Shown: positions 14,572 through 24,137, counted from the stretch's first letter. The stretch is DNA of 37,667 bases from Bacteroidales bacterium UBA6428 (GCA_002437305.1 DJOW01000018.1:1-37667), one strand, 5' to 3'. Numbers and translations are program-made. Notes: generated by a model not told the origin, from the sequence alone.

Positions 14572-15932
14572 GATGCGATGTCGGAGAGCTCGCTCCTTTC
14601 GCCGATTTTAAGGAATATGTGCTCGAAAAGTTTCTGCCCGTCCATCTTTTCATTAAGGTGCGACAACCCGTTGGACCATTGGTCCAGATATGGCTGGTCA
14701 ATCTGGAATATGTCGCCGGTGAACACCATCTTTGTGCCCTCGCCGGCTCTGGTGATGATTGTCTTCACCTCGTTCGGGGTCAGATTCTGGGCCTCGTCGC
14801 AGATAAGGAACACCCGTCCAAGGCTTCTTCCCCTTATGTAGGCCAAAGGGGAGATGAGCAGTTTCTCCTCCTTCAGCATGGCTTCGATCCTCAAAACCTC
14901 CTTGCTGGAAGGGCGGAACTGGTCCTTGATGACGTTGAGGTTGTCCATAAGAGGCTGAACGAAAGGACTCATCTTTGTCTTCTGGTCTCCAGGCAGGAAT
15001 CCGATGTCCTGATTACCAAGCACGATAGTCGGCCTTGTGAGGATGATCTGATCGAAATCCCTTGCCAGTTCCAGCGCCGCCGCCAGGGCCAGCAGGGTTT
15101 TTCCGGTTCCTGCGCCGCCGGTCATCGAGACCAGCCGGATCTCAGGGTTCAGGCAGGCGTCCAATGCGAATTTCTGCTCATCGTTGCGTGGACGTATGCC
15201 GTAGGCCTCCCTATTCTTGACAAGCACGATTTTTTCCTTGGCGGCGTCGAATCTGGCGCAGATTGTGGAGTCTCCGTTCCTGACCTTGTAGAGTTGGTTG
15301 GCCTTGGGTTTGGATTTTCCGAAAACCCTCCAGTCCACAGCTGTCCCGGGGCTGTAGGCAAGGCTCTGGATGGCCTCGGCGGAGACTCCGTCGAGGTGCT
15401 GGACTTCCTTGTTGGATCTCTCGATCTTGTCTTCCTCGATCCTGTCGGTCAGGTAGTCCTGCACCTCCATTCCAACGGCCTTCGCCTTCATCCTGAGGTT
15501 TATGTCCTTGGTGACAAGGGCGACGAACCTGTCCGGGTTGTTGTCGCGGACCCAGATCGCGGTGGCAAGGATCCTGTGGTCGGGAATGTCATCGTAGAAA
15601 ATCCCTTTCATGCTTTCAGGGAAGGGGTGGCCAGGGTCGATCCTTATGTTCCCCAATCCCTTGCCGATCGGCACGCCGTATTTCCCGAAGGACCTGCCGT
15701 AGGTGATCCTGTCGATCTCCCTCATGAATCCCCTGGCGTTGAAGGCCAGGGCATCGTTGCCTTTCTTGAATTTGTCGAGCTCCTCGACAACCGCGATCGG
15801 AATGACCAGGTCGTTGTCCTGGAATTTACGGATGGCCTTGTAGTCATGCAGGATGATGTTCGTGTCAAGAACAAAGATTTTGGGCTTCCTGCCGCCCTCT
15901 CCTGAACTTGGAGTGTCAGAGTATCTAGCCAT
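14559..15932 (-). CDS. PIN domain plus PhoH-type ATPase (PhoH2/YlaK-like)
   Basis: The protein has 457 residues with two domains. The N-terminal PIN ribonuclease domain (about 18-150) starts KIFVLDTNIILHD with the first acidic residue, then VVEELDKFKK, and DNNPDRFVALVTKDINLRMK near its end. The C-terminal PhoH P-loop ATPase domain (about 240-450) has GGAGTGKTLLALAAALELA as Walker A and VFLICDEAQNLTPNE as Walker B. Such fusions act as ATP-dependent RNA helicase/RNases in characterised relatives. It starts 18 bp after the PurL-like gene on the same strand, so the two probably form an operon. A frame of about the same length on the opposite strand is a by-product of codon bias and is not called. 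Confidence 0.95.
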   Translation of the reverse strand: MARYSDTPSSGEGGRKPKIFVLDTNIILHDYKAIRKFQDNDLVIPIAVVEELDKFKKGNDALAFNARGFMREIDRITYGRSFGKYGVPIGKGLGNIRIDPGHPFPESMKGIFYDDIPDHRILATAIWVRDNNPDRFVALVTKDINLRMKAKAVGMEVQDYLTDRIEEDKIERSNKEVQHLDGVSAEAIQSLAYSPGTAVDWRVFGKSKPKANQLYKVRNGDSTICARFDAAKEKIVLVKNREAYGIRPRNDEQKFALDACLNPEIRLVSMTGGAGTGKTLLALAAALELARDFDQIILTRPTIVLGNQDIGFLPGDQKTKMSPFVQPLMDNLNVIKDQFRPSSKEVLRIEAMLKEEKLLISPLAYIRGRSLGRVFLICDEAQNLTPNEVKTIITRAGEGTKMVFTGDIFQIDQPYLDQWSNGLSHLNEKMDGQKLFEHIFLKIGERSELSDIASRLL

Positions 15933-15950
15933 AGCAAGTTATTGATTATG

Positions 15951-17108
15951 TCAGTCTTCTCCTTCTGAGGCCTGGCTGCCGAGCAAGGATTGAAGGATGT
16001 TCGCGATCCCGTTGCCGCCGGTCCTGATGTGTATCCCTCCATCGCCGGCCACCGGATGACCGACAGGATAGTAGGCGATGTCCTGAAGCAGAAACTCGGC
16101 ATCGATGTAATCGTAGTCGGAGTCCTTGATCTGGATGATGGCTCCGGGAATCTCGGAAAAGAGAACCCTGACATTTTTGTCCTCTCCGTACGCACTCAGG
16201 ATTCCGCTGATGTCGATTTCGGCCCCGATGTCCGCCCCGCACATCAATTTCAGTGCCGTAAGCAGGCCTCCATCGCACACGGTGGAAGCGGACACGGCGA
16301 TTCTGTCTTCCACGAACTCTCGGATAACCTCATAGCAATCAATAAAGTAGTCTGCGTCTCCGATTTCTGGAAAATTATCCCCGTTCTGCCCGGTCGCTTC
16401 ACAAAGAAGAGATCCTCCAAGCCTGAAATCGCATGAGTCGAACGGCACATAGATGATCCAGCTGTCCGGATCCGCGGCAAGTTTGTCCGGGATGGCCCTG
16501 CGCCGGCCCAGCACCGGATGCTCGCTTCCGAACGGAGCGCCTTCCGGGAAGAAGATCTCGTCTTCGTCCTGTTTTTCAGTATTCCCGAAGGTCCCTACTT
16601 TGAAGGAAGCCTGGCAGCGGCGCCCGCTTCCCGTGAAGGAATACCCGCTCAGGCATATTCCCAGATCATTGATGAAGTCGGCTGCCGCCTCCGCTGAACA
16701 GTAGAAGGCCGCCATGTTTCCAAGCGGTCCGGGGTTCCATCTCCACCTGGCGTAGGCGGCTAGGTCTCCGAGTTTGAAATGTCCGTTCATCCAGACTGCA
16801 TCCAGCAGGGATTTCGCTATTCTGGATTTGGTGTAGGAGTCGGCGAACGCCGCCGGGAACGCCCGGGGTTCCTCCAGGATTGACATGACAGCCTTGAGGC
16901 ATCCCAGGGGATCCTGATCCGGGGGAGTGCTTATGGAAGGGGATGGATCCGTGCTTTCATCGACTATCGGCTCAAAGAGCTCTTTCTCGGGGGACTTGCC
17001 TGTCACTTTGGACGCAAGGCAATCATCGAGCATCTCAGCCGGAGTCAGCCGTCTGGAAACGCCGTCGATGATGTACTTCGAGTGAAGCGCTGAGTTTTTT
17101 TCTTTCAT
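15951..17108 (-). CDS. AIR-synthase C-terminal-domain protein, PurL-like but degenerate
   Basis: The protein has 385 residues. Residues 1-80 are low complexity and unlike any family I know. From about 90 onward the text tracks the second AIRS-type half of phosphoribosylformylglycinamidine synthase (PurL): DFRLGGSLLCEATG resembles the LGGSEY segment, VCDGGLLTALKLMCGADIG resembles HDVSDGGL, and VRVLFSEIPGAIIQIKDSD resembles the LFGE-GRI segment. The HDVSDGG motif is changed to STVCDGG and there is no glutaminase domain, so it is unlikely to be a full PurL. It may bind a purine-like ligand or serve a structural role; this is inference. It is the first gene of a two-gene unit with phoH and is divergent from folC, 73 bp away. 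Confidence 0.75.
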   Translation of the reverse strand: MKEKNSALHSKYIIDGVSRRLTPAEMLDDCLASKVTGKSPEKELFEPIVDESTDPSPSISTPPDQDPLGCLKAVMSILEEPRAFPAAFADSYTKSRIAKSLLDAVWMNGHFKLGDLAAYARWRWNPGPLGNMAAFYCSAEAAADFINDLGICLSGYSFTGSGRRCQASFKVGTFGNTEKQDEDEIFFPEGAPFGSEHPVLGRRRAIPDKLAADPDSWIIYVPFDSCDFRLGGSLLCEATGQNGDNFPEIGDADYFIDCYEVIREFVEDRIAVSASTVCDGGLLTALKLMCGADIGAEIDISGILSAYGEDKNVRVLFSEIPGAIIQIKDSDYDYIDAEFLLQDIAYYPVGHPVAGDGGIHIRTGGNGIANILQSLLGSQASEGED

Positions 17109-17181
17109 TCCGTTAGAATATCTCCGTAAATTTAAGTAAATTTGAATTCAGTTCAAAAAATCATTACATCATTGCAGGATA

Positions 17182-18561
17182 ATGGAACCGTTTTCCAAAA
17201 AGAATTATCAAAATAAGTTGGAGGCGATTTTCGCTCGTTTCCCGTCGGTTCAGAAGGTGCCTTTCAAAGATGCCTACAAACCGGGGTTGGAGAACATGCT
17301 TCGGTTTGAGGGTGTCCTTGGCGACCCGCACCTCGGTTTGAGGACGATACACGTCGCCGGCACCAACGGCAAAGGCTCGGTGGCGAACATGCTCGCTTCC
17401 GCCTTGTCCGCCGGCGGACTCAAGGTGGGTCTTTACACTTCTCCCCACATCGTGGATTTCCGTGAGCGGATGAGAGTCGTGGGGCCGTCCGGCGATGCCT
17501 GCGAATTGGTGTCCGAGGAATATGTCTACGACTTCCTCTGCCGTTATGAGAAGGATATGGACGCTTTGAGCCTGTCGTTTTTCGAGATCACCACAGGGAT
17601 GGCTTTCAGGTGGTTCGCGGACGAAAAGGTCGATGTGGCCGTTATCGAGGTAGGCCTCGGAGGCCGCCTTGACAGCACGAATGTCATAACACCGGATCTT
17701 ACCATAGTCACAAGCATAGCCTTGGACCATTGCGCCCTGTTGGGGGACACGTTGGCGGAGATCGCCGGCGAGAAGGCGGGAATATTCAAAAAGAACGTTC
17801 CGGCCCTTGTAGGAGAATATCTTCCCGAGACGCGTCCCGTGTTCGAGGCCAAGGCCGCGGAGGCCGGCTGCCCTCTTACCTTCGCCGAGGATGTGGAACC
17901 GTCCCTGTGGCCGAGTCGCGAAGGGATCCTCAGGAATATGGATCTTCGTGGCGGATACCAGAGAAAGAACCTTCGCACCGTGCTTGCCGCCATTGACATA
18001 TTGAGGAATATGCCGGAATATTCAGGCTTGTCGGATTCCGGAGCGGTGGTCGCCGCGATAGTCCACACGGCTTCCATAATGGACTTCCACGGTCGTTGGG
18101 AAAGACTTTCCCTCCTGCCGTACATAATAGCGGACATCGGCCACAATCCCGCGGCGTTGAGGGAGAACTTCGCCCATTTGGAGTCGATGGTGGAGGATGG
18201 GGAGTGCTCGTCCCTGATCCTTGTCTATGCGATCATGGCCGACAAGGATTTGGATGGCATTATGCCGCTGATTCCCGCTGACGCCACCTGCATATTCACA
18301 AATCCCGGGATCCATCGTGCGCTGCCGGAGAAGGAACTGACTGAGCGGTACCGTGCTTTCTGTGCCGCGAACGGTCGTTCCGTGAACCGTGTCTACGACG
18401 CTCCCGATGTGCGCCAGGCCCTCACGATGGCGATCGGTCTGGCCCGTGAGACTTCCAGGAAAACAGATAGTTCCCGTTTCTGCTATCCGCTTATCTACGT
18501 CGGAGGCAGCACCTATCTAGTGAGCGAGGCTGTACAGATACTAAAGTCGCTGCCGCTGTAG
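17182..18561 (+). CDS. folC: Bifunctional folylpolyglutamate synthase / dihydrofolate synthase
   Basis: The enzyme adds glutamate to dihydropteroate and to folates in the cytoplasm. It has 459 residues. The ATP loop VAGTNGKGSV is at residues 58-67, followed by LYTSPHIVDFRERM and by VAVIEVGLGGRLDSTNVI, all hallmark Mur-ligase/FolC segments. The C-terminal ligase domain includes WERLSLLPYIIADIGHNPAA. The start ATG at 17182 fits the family N-terminus (YQNKLEAIFARFPS). It is divergent from the PurL-like gene. After the stop comes a palindromic repeat at 18575-18605 and then the large macroglobulin gene on the same strand. Confidence 0.96.
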   Translation: MEPFSKKNYQNKLEAIFARFPSVQKVPFKDAYKPGLENMLRFEGVLGDPHLGLRTIHVAGTNGKGSVANMLASALSAGGLKVGLYTSPHIVDFRERMRVVGPSGDACELVSEEYVYDFLCRYEKDMDALSLSFFEITTGMAFRWFADEKVDVAVIEVGLGGRLDSTNVITPDLTIVTSIALDHCALLGDTLAEIAGEKAGIFKKNVPALVGEYLPETRPVFEAKAAEAGCPLTFAEDVEPSLWPSREGILRNMDLRGGYQRKNLRTVLAAIDILRNMPEYSGLSDSGAVVAAIVHTASIMDFHGRWERLSLLPYIIADIGHNPAALRENFAHLESMVEDGECSSLILVYAIMADKDLDGIMPLIPADATCIFTNPGIHRALPEKELTERYRAFCAANGRSVNRVYDAPDVRQALTMAIGLARETSRKTDSSRFCYPLIYVGGSTYLVSEAVQILKSLPL

Positions 18562-18574
18562 AATTTAAGTTGTC

Positions 18575-18605
18575 TCTGGTCACTGAGCCTGCCGATGTGA
18601 CCAGA
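18575..18605. repeat. Palindromic repeat, intergenic copy
   Basis: TCTGGTCAC (18575-18583), the 13-nt loop TGAGCCTGCCGAT, and GTGACCAGA (18597-18605) form a perfect 9-bp stem. This is the only copy outside a gene and has the longest stem of the family. Confidence 0.85.
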
Positions 18606-18693
18606 AACGATCGGTCGCAGGACTTCCTCTATGCAAGATTTTTGCAGGACGGGATTTAACCATACATAAGCGATAATATAGCGATAATATCAT

Positions 18694-21600
18694 ATGAAGA
18701 CGACCATGCTGATAACCTCCACCTTGGTGGCGATTCTTTGTTTTGCGGCTATGACGACAGCCGCTTTTGTCAGGAAAGATAAAGACCGGAATCAAACAAA
18801 GGACGGCCTTGTGCTGACAGACCTTTGGAAGAGATATGCCGCCGCCCGGAACGCCGACCGCCCGGAGGAGATGATGGCCGTGCTGGACACCATAATCTCG
18901 AAAGCCAAGGCGGAGCGCCTGAACTACGACTTCTACGCAGCAGCCAGCCAGAAGGTTGTGGTCGCCGGCAACCGTGACTGGAAGCGGAGGGACGGGTACA
19001 GCGCATGGCTGGACAAGGAGGTCGAAGAATATGCCGAACCGATCGTGACGTTCCACCACAATCTGCCCAAGGAGAGTCCGGCTTCGTTGACCGACTTCGT
19101 TGTTGTCAACAAGGCCCGCCTTCAGGCGGCAAGGAACGGAGCCTTCTACGGCGACGGGCTGGATGACCTCTGGACGGGGATGGTCAAGGATGATTATGAA
19201 TATACCCTATGGATTCTGGCCGCCATCAAACGTTCGGAAAAGGCGATGTCGCTTTTGAGTGAATATGTCGGTGATTCCTACCCGAAGGCCGCCTACCTTG
19301 AGTACCGCCGGATGGCAGATAAGGATTATAAACACGATGATAAAGGCCGCGCTGAGAGGATGGCCGCCGCCCGTTCGTTCGCGGAGAAATACGCCGGAAG
19401 TGCCATGTCCCTGTACGGCAAGGCCATTGTGCTCAGAGGCCAGTTTGACAGCCTGTCCAGGATCGGTGAGACGTCCGCTGCCCTTCGGCAAGCCCAGGGA
19501 CCGGCGGTTCCGTTGGCTGAGCCTGTCGAAGCTTCCTACAAAACCCTTTACGGTAATTGCGGATCAGCCGAGAAGGAACGCCATTCATATTCCAAAGGCA
19601 TCGACAAGGAAATCGCTAGTAAGGTGAATGATTTCAAACTGTTGATGGAATCCCTTGACAGGAAAGAGATCGAGATATCTTTCGAAAAAGGTGAGGCGGT
19701 TCTGGCTCTTCGCAATCTGGCTAAGGTCGATGTCGCGTTCGTTCAAGACCTTAAAGATGCGAAGCCTTTGGTCCGCAAGACCATAAACAACCAGAAGAAG
19801 AGTTTTTATGTTCAGGACACGGTGAAGGTCGAGCTCCCTGGATGCGATGACGGAGACTACATTTTCACGGCAAGGAACGGAAAGGTGGCATCGAAGGCGA
19901 AGTGGACAAAGAAGACTCTTTCCGTCGCTGTGCGCGGAGACAGCGGGAAGATGCGTTTCTTTGTCGCTGACTATCTGACCGGTGAGCCGGTGGAAAAGGT
20001 TGACCTTGAGCTTCTTCGCTCCGGAAAGACAGTGGCTCGGGCCAAGGGTGTCGTGCTTTGCAAGGACGGATTCACTCCTCTGCCGGATGTCATCGTGGAC
20101 AGTCTGAAAGACGATGCGGCAAGTTATCTGGTTGCGTCGTTCCGTGATCGGGACGGATTCACTCGCAAGACCGAGGAACACTACATCTACGGTAACCCGG
20201 GCTACGTGTCTTATTCGAATGGCGATTCAGGAACTTTCTGCGAGGTGTTCACAGACAAGTCGGCTTACAATCCGGGAGAGAAGGTTGAGTTCAAGGCCGT
20301 CCTTTACAAGGGTGACAGGAGCCGGAGCCTGCACACAGTCGGGGCAGGCGCCAAAGTGAATGCCGAACTTGTCAATGCCGAAGGCAATGCGGTCGGAAGC
20401 AAGGATTTGACAACCAATGAATATGGCTCTGTGGCCGGCTCGTTTGACATTCCGTCCGGCGGCAGGAACGGGTCTTTCTATGTGAAGATCGTCAGCGGAG
20501 ATGTGAATGCGTCGAAGGGTATCGTCGTGGACGAGTACATACTCCCGACCTACGACCTTGCTTTCGACAAGACCGACAGGCTTTTCATCGCCGGCGACAC
20601 CGTAGAGGTGAGCGGCAAGGTGTCAAGTTTCAGCGGACACTCATTGTCTTCCGCTTCGGTGTCTTATTCCGTTGACGGACGTGGGACCAACTATACATCG
20701 GGGAAACTATCCTTGGAAGCGGACGGTTCGTTCACTATACGTTTCGCAACCGATGACGAGGATGGTCCTGATTTCTTTGGCGTGACGGTTAAGGTAACGG
20801 ACGCGACGGGGGAGACCAAGGAGTTTACCAAGACGCTGTCAGTGGTGAAGTATTTGAATCTTCTTGCTGATGTGGCTAATGCCGCCAAAGGTGAGATAAG
20901 TCCTTCGGACGGTGAATGGCGCGGGACTCCTTGCATGGTCTCTGGAGGTAAGGCTGTGGTGTCGTTCAAGGCTCAGGACCTGATGGGTGATGAGATAGAC
21001 GCCCCGATGGAGATAGGATATTCATTGACTGGCATTTCGGGGAAGAAAGTCGTTTCCGGGAAGACATTTTCCGGCAAGGAGGAGGAGCTTGCGCTTCCGA
21101 AGGCTGGAATGTACTTGCTTGATGCGGAGGCTGAGATAGTCAGAGAGGATGGCCGCAAGGTGTCATCGCGGAGGCGGCTGATGATTCTCCGTGTGGATGA
21201 TTCCGCCACTTCGCTTGACGCGAAGGTCAAGAACATTTTCAAGCTTGTCGGTGCATGTTCGGATGGAACCTTACGAACCGGAGAGGACATCAAGGTCCAG
21301 TTCGGTGTGGGCGAGGGGCCTGTCTGGGCTGTGGTGGAACTGTTTGGAGACAAGCGCCAACTGCTTGATCACAAGATTATTCATCTTGACGGTGAGGAGG
21401 GGAAGGAGGGCTCTTTGACAGAAATTGTCTATAATTATAAGGAGGAGTATCCCGATGCGGTCCGACTGATGGTTTTCTATTTCCGTGATGGATCGAGATG
21501 CCTGTTTGATCAGGAGTTCAGGCGTGAGCGAGAGACTCTCGAACTGCCGTTGGCGTTCACCTCGTTCACTGACAAGGCTTTGCCGGGTGCGGAATATTCG

Positions 21601-24099
21601 TTGACACTGAAGTCTGTTCAGGGTGTGGAGGCTGTGGCGACAGTGTTTGACAAGAGTTCGGAAGTGATTTCTGCCAATAATTGGCCTGTTGTCCGCTTGA
21701 CCGATTTCGGAGCGGATGATGTCTTTATCTCATTCTCCGTGGGTGGTGTCCACGGGCGGATGACCTATGACGATGTGTTCGTGGGAAGTTCTCCCCGCAA
21801 TGCTGGAGTTCGTGGACTAGGCAGAAACATCAGTAGGGCAGAGTCGAGGATCGATAGCGGGGATGGGATGCTTTGCGAAAACGCAGTGGTGTCGTACAAG
21901 ATGTCAAAGAGTGCATCTGACGATGAGGTTGAGGTCCCCGATGTCACCGTACGCTCCGATTTCTCCACCACTCTGGCGTTCGAACCGTTTCTTCGCTCGG
22001 ATGCCGACGGGAACATATTCATGAAATTCAGGACCTCCGGCAAACTTTCGACATTCGTTGTGCAGGTCTGGGCGCACACGCAGGAGATGCTCAACGCTTG
22101 TGTCCGCAAGGAGATGGTGGTGACGGTCCCTGTCAAGGTTTCTGTGGCGGAGCCTGAATATCTTTATAAAGGTGACAGGTTCGTGCTTCACGCCACTGTC
22201 TCAAACGGCTCTGATGAGGAAGTCTCCGGGGTGGCGGCTCTCCAGACATATTCATCAAAGGATTATGAGGGGGAGACTCCGTTCGCCTCTTTGTCGAAGA
22301 AGGAGACTGTGCCTGCCGGAGGCTCTGTGGAAGTCGCCTTCGATGTCAATCCTATGGACAATGATGAGTTGGGGTTGAAGGTGGTTTTTGCCGATGACGC
22401 CAAGACTTTCTCGGACGGGGTGTTTGTCAGCCTGCCTGTCTATGAATCCAAGCAGACTTTGACAGAGTCTCATTCGGCCGTGCTTCTTGCCGGGGCTGAC
22501 AAGGCCGCGCTGGTCAAACGACTGGAGTCTGAGTTCACGGGCACGACTTCCAAGGGCGCGGAGGTTAAGGAAATTGACATTCGCCGGATGATTCTGGACG
22601 CGGTTCCGTCCAAGGTCGAGCCTGACGGCAAGGATGTCCTGTCACTCACCGAGGCGCTGTACGTCCGCAGGGTCGCCGCCTCTCTTGGTTCTGAAGTCAA
22701 GGCCGAGATGCCGGACGAGGCCCTTGTGGAGAAGATCAAGGCTTGCCTGAACTCTGGCGGTGGCTTCGGATGGTTCGAGGGAATGCGCCCCTCTCCGGTT
22801 GTGACGGCGGTAGTGCTGGAGCGCCTCGCCAAGATGCGTGACGCCGGACTTGACTATGGAGGATTCGATTTGACCGGATCTGTCAAATGGCTGGATCGCA
22901 ATCAGTTCCTGCGTGGGACTGCGACCCCTCGCTGGTGCGGTCGGCTGTCTATGGAGCAATATGCCTACATCCGTTCGCTGTACTCGCCCGTGCCTTTTGA
23001 AGTCTCGCCACAGACCAAGAATGACAAGTCTGAATATGCCCGTAATTTCAAGGAGTTCAAGAAGTCGGTCAAGGACTATCTTGTGCCTTCGGTGAAGGAT
23101 GGCCGGGGACTGGATGGTCAAATCCTTGCCAAGGCCCGCAGAATCAAGACATTGGCTAATCTCGTGAACAATGATGGAGGCCTTGCTTTGGCATCAGCTT
23201 GGGGAATCAAATTCTCTGCTGAGTCCAAAATGAACCAGTCGGTTGCTGCTGATGTTCAGTCGCTTCTTGAATATGCCGTACAACACCCGGATGGCGGCTG
23301 GTACTATCCTAACGCCGTGATGCCGTTCCGGGGGCTTCTTGAGAGCGAGGCCTATGCCCACGCCATGCTTTGCGACCTGCTGTCGTCTTCGGTCACCGAG
23401 CCTGCCGAAGTGACCTCCGCAGCCAATGTGACAGCGAAACAAATCGCCGATGGCATCCGTCTCTGGCTCATGCTTCAGAAAGAAACACAGAAATGGGACG
23501 GGGATCCCGCATTCGTGGATGCCCTCCACTCCGTGTTGGCTGGTCCGGCCGACATTCTCGCCACAAAGGTCGTGGGCCTCACAAAGACATATTCGACACC
23601 TTTCTCCAAGGTCAAGGCGTCGGGCAACGGCTTCTCCATTGAGCGACATTTCTATAAGGAGGTAAGGGGAGAGGACGGAAAGGCCGGCCGCTTGGAGATA
23701 TTCCCGGGAATGAAGGTCAGCGTCGGCGACAAGATCACCGCCGAGTACCGGATCTGGAGTCAGGAGAACCGCAGTTTCGTGAAACTGACCGCACCTCGCG
23801 AGGCCGCCTTCCGTCCGGTCAACCAACTTTCCGGATTCTACGGCTGGTGGCTCCGTCCACTTGTCGTGAACGGAGTCTGGTCGGTGACCCCTCAGGGCTA
23901 CAGGGATGTCAAGACTGACCGTACGGAGTACTGGTTCGATGTCTATCCGGAGGACAGGACCGCGGTGTCGGAAGAGTTCTATGTCACCCAGGATGGCATG
24001 TTCACGGCTCCTGTCGTGACGGTCGAGTCTGTCTATGCTTCTCATTATCGGGCGAATGCGTCTTTTATGGGCGTTCTGGAGACTTCCGGGAGGCAATGA
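18694..24099 (+). CDS. Alpha-2-macroglobulin family protein, no thioester motif
   Basis: A secreted or periplasmic protein of 1801 residues. The signal peptide is MLITSTLVAILCFAAMTTAA. A helical N-terminal region (about 30-280) is followed by macroglobulin (MG) beta domains; the MG2-like signature DKSAYNPGEKVEFKAVLYKG is near residue 520, with another MG domain at VEVSGKVSSFSGHSL near residue 635. The alpha-2-macroglobulin core motif region is near residues 1085-1135 (FEPFLRSDADGNIFMKFRTS). A helical TED-like region follows at about 1280-1620 but has no CxEQ thioester, so it would trap proteases only by conformation, if at all. Two repeat-derived linkers are inserted in frame (near residues 264-280 and 1566-1574). 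It is a paralogue of the gene at 27467-33007. Its start at 18694 gives the signal peptide directly. Confidence 0.9.
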   Translation: MKTTMLITSTLVAILCFAAMTTAAFVRKDKDRNQTKDGLVLTDLWKRYAAARNADRPEEMMAVLDTIISKAKAERLNYDFYAAASQKVVVAGNRDWKRRDGYSAWLDKEVEEYAEPIVTFHHNLPKESPASLTDFVVVNKARLQAARNGAFYGDGLDDLWTGMVKDDYEYTLWILAAIKRSEKAMSLLSEYVGDSYPKAAYLEYRRMADKDYKHDDKGRAERMAAARSFAEKYAGSAMSLYGKAIVLRGQFDSLSRIGETSAALRQAQGPAVPLAEPVEASYKTLYGNCGSAEKERHSYSKGIDKEIASKVNDFKLLMESLDRKEIEISFEKGEAVLALRNLAKVDVAFVQDLKDAKPLVRKTINNQKKSFYVQDTVKVELPGCDDGDYIFTARNGKVASKAKWTKKTLSVAVRGDSGKMRFFVADYLTGEPVEKVDLELLRSGKTVARAKGVVLCKDGFTPLPDVIVDSLKDDAASYLVASFRDRDGFTRKTEEHYIYGNPGYVSYSNGDSGTFCEVFTDKSAYNPGEKVEFKAVLYKGDRSRSLHTVGAGAKVNAELVNAEGNAVGSKDLTTNEYGSVAGSFDIPSGGRNGSFYVKIVSGDVNASKGIVVDEYILPTYDLAFDKTDRLFIAGDTVEVSGKVSSFSGHSLSSASVSYSVDGRGTNYTSGKLSLEADGSFTIRFATDDEDGPDFFGVTVKVTDATGETKEFTKTLSVVKYLNLLADVANAAKGEISPSDGEWRGTPCMVSGGKAVVSFKAQDLMGDEIDAPMEIGYSLTGISGKKVVSGKTFSGKEEELALPKAGMYLLDAEAEIVREDGRKVSSRRRLMILRVDDSATSLDAKVKNIFKLVGACSDGTLRTGEDIKVQFGVGEGPVWAVVELFGDKRQLLDHKIIHLDGEEGKEGSLTEIVYNYKEEYPDAVRLMVFYFRDGSRCLFDQEFRRERETLELPLAFTSFTDKALPGAEYSLTLKSVQGVEAVATVFDKSSEVISANNWPVVRLTDFGADDVFISFSVGGVHGRMTYDDVFVGSSPRNAGVRGLGRNISRAESRIDSGDGMLCENAVVSYKMSKSASDDEVEVPDVTVRSDFSTTLAFEPFLRSDADGNIFMKFRTSGKLSTFVVQVWAHTQEMLNACVRKEMVVTVPVKVSVAEPEYLYKGDRFVLHATVSNGSDEEVSGVAALQTYSSKDYEGETPFASLSKKETVPAGGSVEVAFDVNPMDNDELGLKVVFADDAKTFSDGVFVSLPVYESKQTLTESHSAVLLAGADKAALVKRLESEFTGTTSKGAEVKEIDIRRMILDAVPSKVEPDGKDVLSLTEALYVRRVAASLGSEVKAEMPDEALVEKIKACLNSGGGFGWFEGMRPSPVVTAVVLERLAKMRDAGLDYGGFDLTGSVKWLDRNQFLRGTATPRWCGRLSMEQYAYIRSLYSPVPFEVSPQTKNDKSEYARNFKEFKKSVKDYLVPSVKDGRGLDGQILAKARRIKTLANLVNNDGGLALASAWGIKFSAESKMNQSVAADVQSLLEYAVQHPDGGWYYPNAVMPFRGLLESEAYAHAMLCDLLSSSVTEPAEVTSAANVTAKQIADGIRLWLMLQKETQKWDGDPAFVDALHSVLAGPADILATKVVGLTKTYSTPFSKVKASGNGFSIERHFYKEVRGEDGKAGRLEIFPGMKVSVGDKITAEYRIWSQENRSFVKLTAPREAAFRPVNQLSGFYGWWLRPLVVNGVWSVTPQGYRDVKTDRTEYWFDVYPEDRTAVSEEFYVTQDGMFTAPVVTVESVYASHYRANASFMGVLETSGRQ
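19483..19531. repeat. Palindromic repeat pair in the macroglobulin gene (5' copy)
   Basis: CTTCGGCAAGCCCAG (19483-19497) and CTGAGCCTGTCGAAG (19517-19531) are inverse forms of the core, pairing at 12 of 15 positions, and are read in frame as ALRQAQGP and AEPVEAS. Confidence 0.8.
23391..23415. repeat. Palindromic repeat in the macroglobulin gene (3' copy)
   Basis: GGTCAC (23391-23396), the 13-nt loop CGAGCCTGCCGAA, and GTGACC (23410-23415). It is read in frame as VTEPAEVT within the helical domain. Confidence 0.8.
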
Positions 24100-24101
24100 G
24101 G

Positions 24102-24137
24102 TCCGCTTACCGTAACAGCGGAAAGCGGATTTTTTTT
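24102..24137 (+). terminator. Rho-independent terminator of the first macroglobulin gene
   Basis: TCCGCTT (24102-24108) and AAGCGGA (24123-24129) form the stem, followed at once by eight T. Confidence 0.85.

Noticed and set aside
14526..15905. Open frame of about 459 codons on the plus strand opposite phoH
   Set aside because: It mirrors the PhoH/PIN gene, whose domains are unmistakable, and its own text has no recognised motif. It is a by-product of codon bias.
23194..24096. Minus-strand frame of 300 codons inside the macroglobulin gene
   Set aside because: It is antisense to a clear family protein, with no motif and arginine-rich shadow-like composition.
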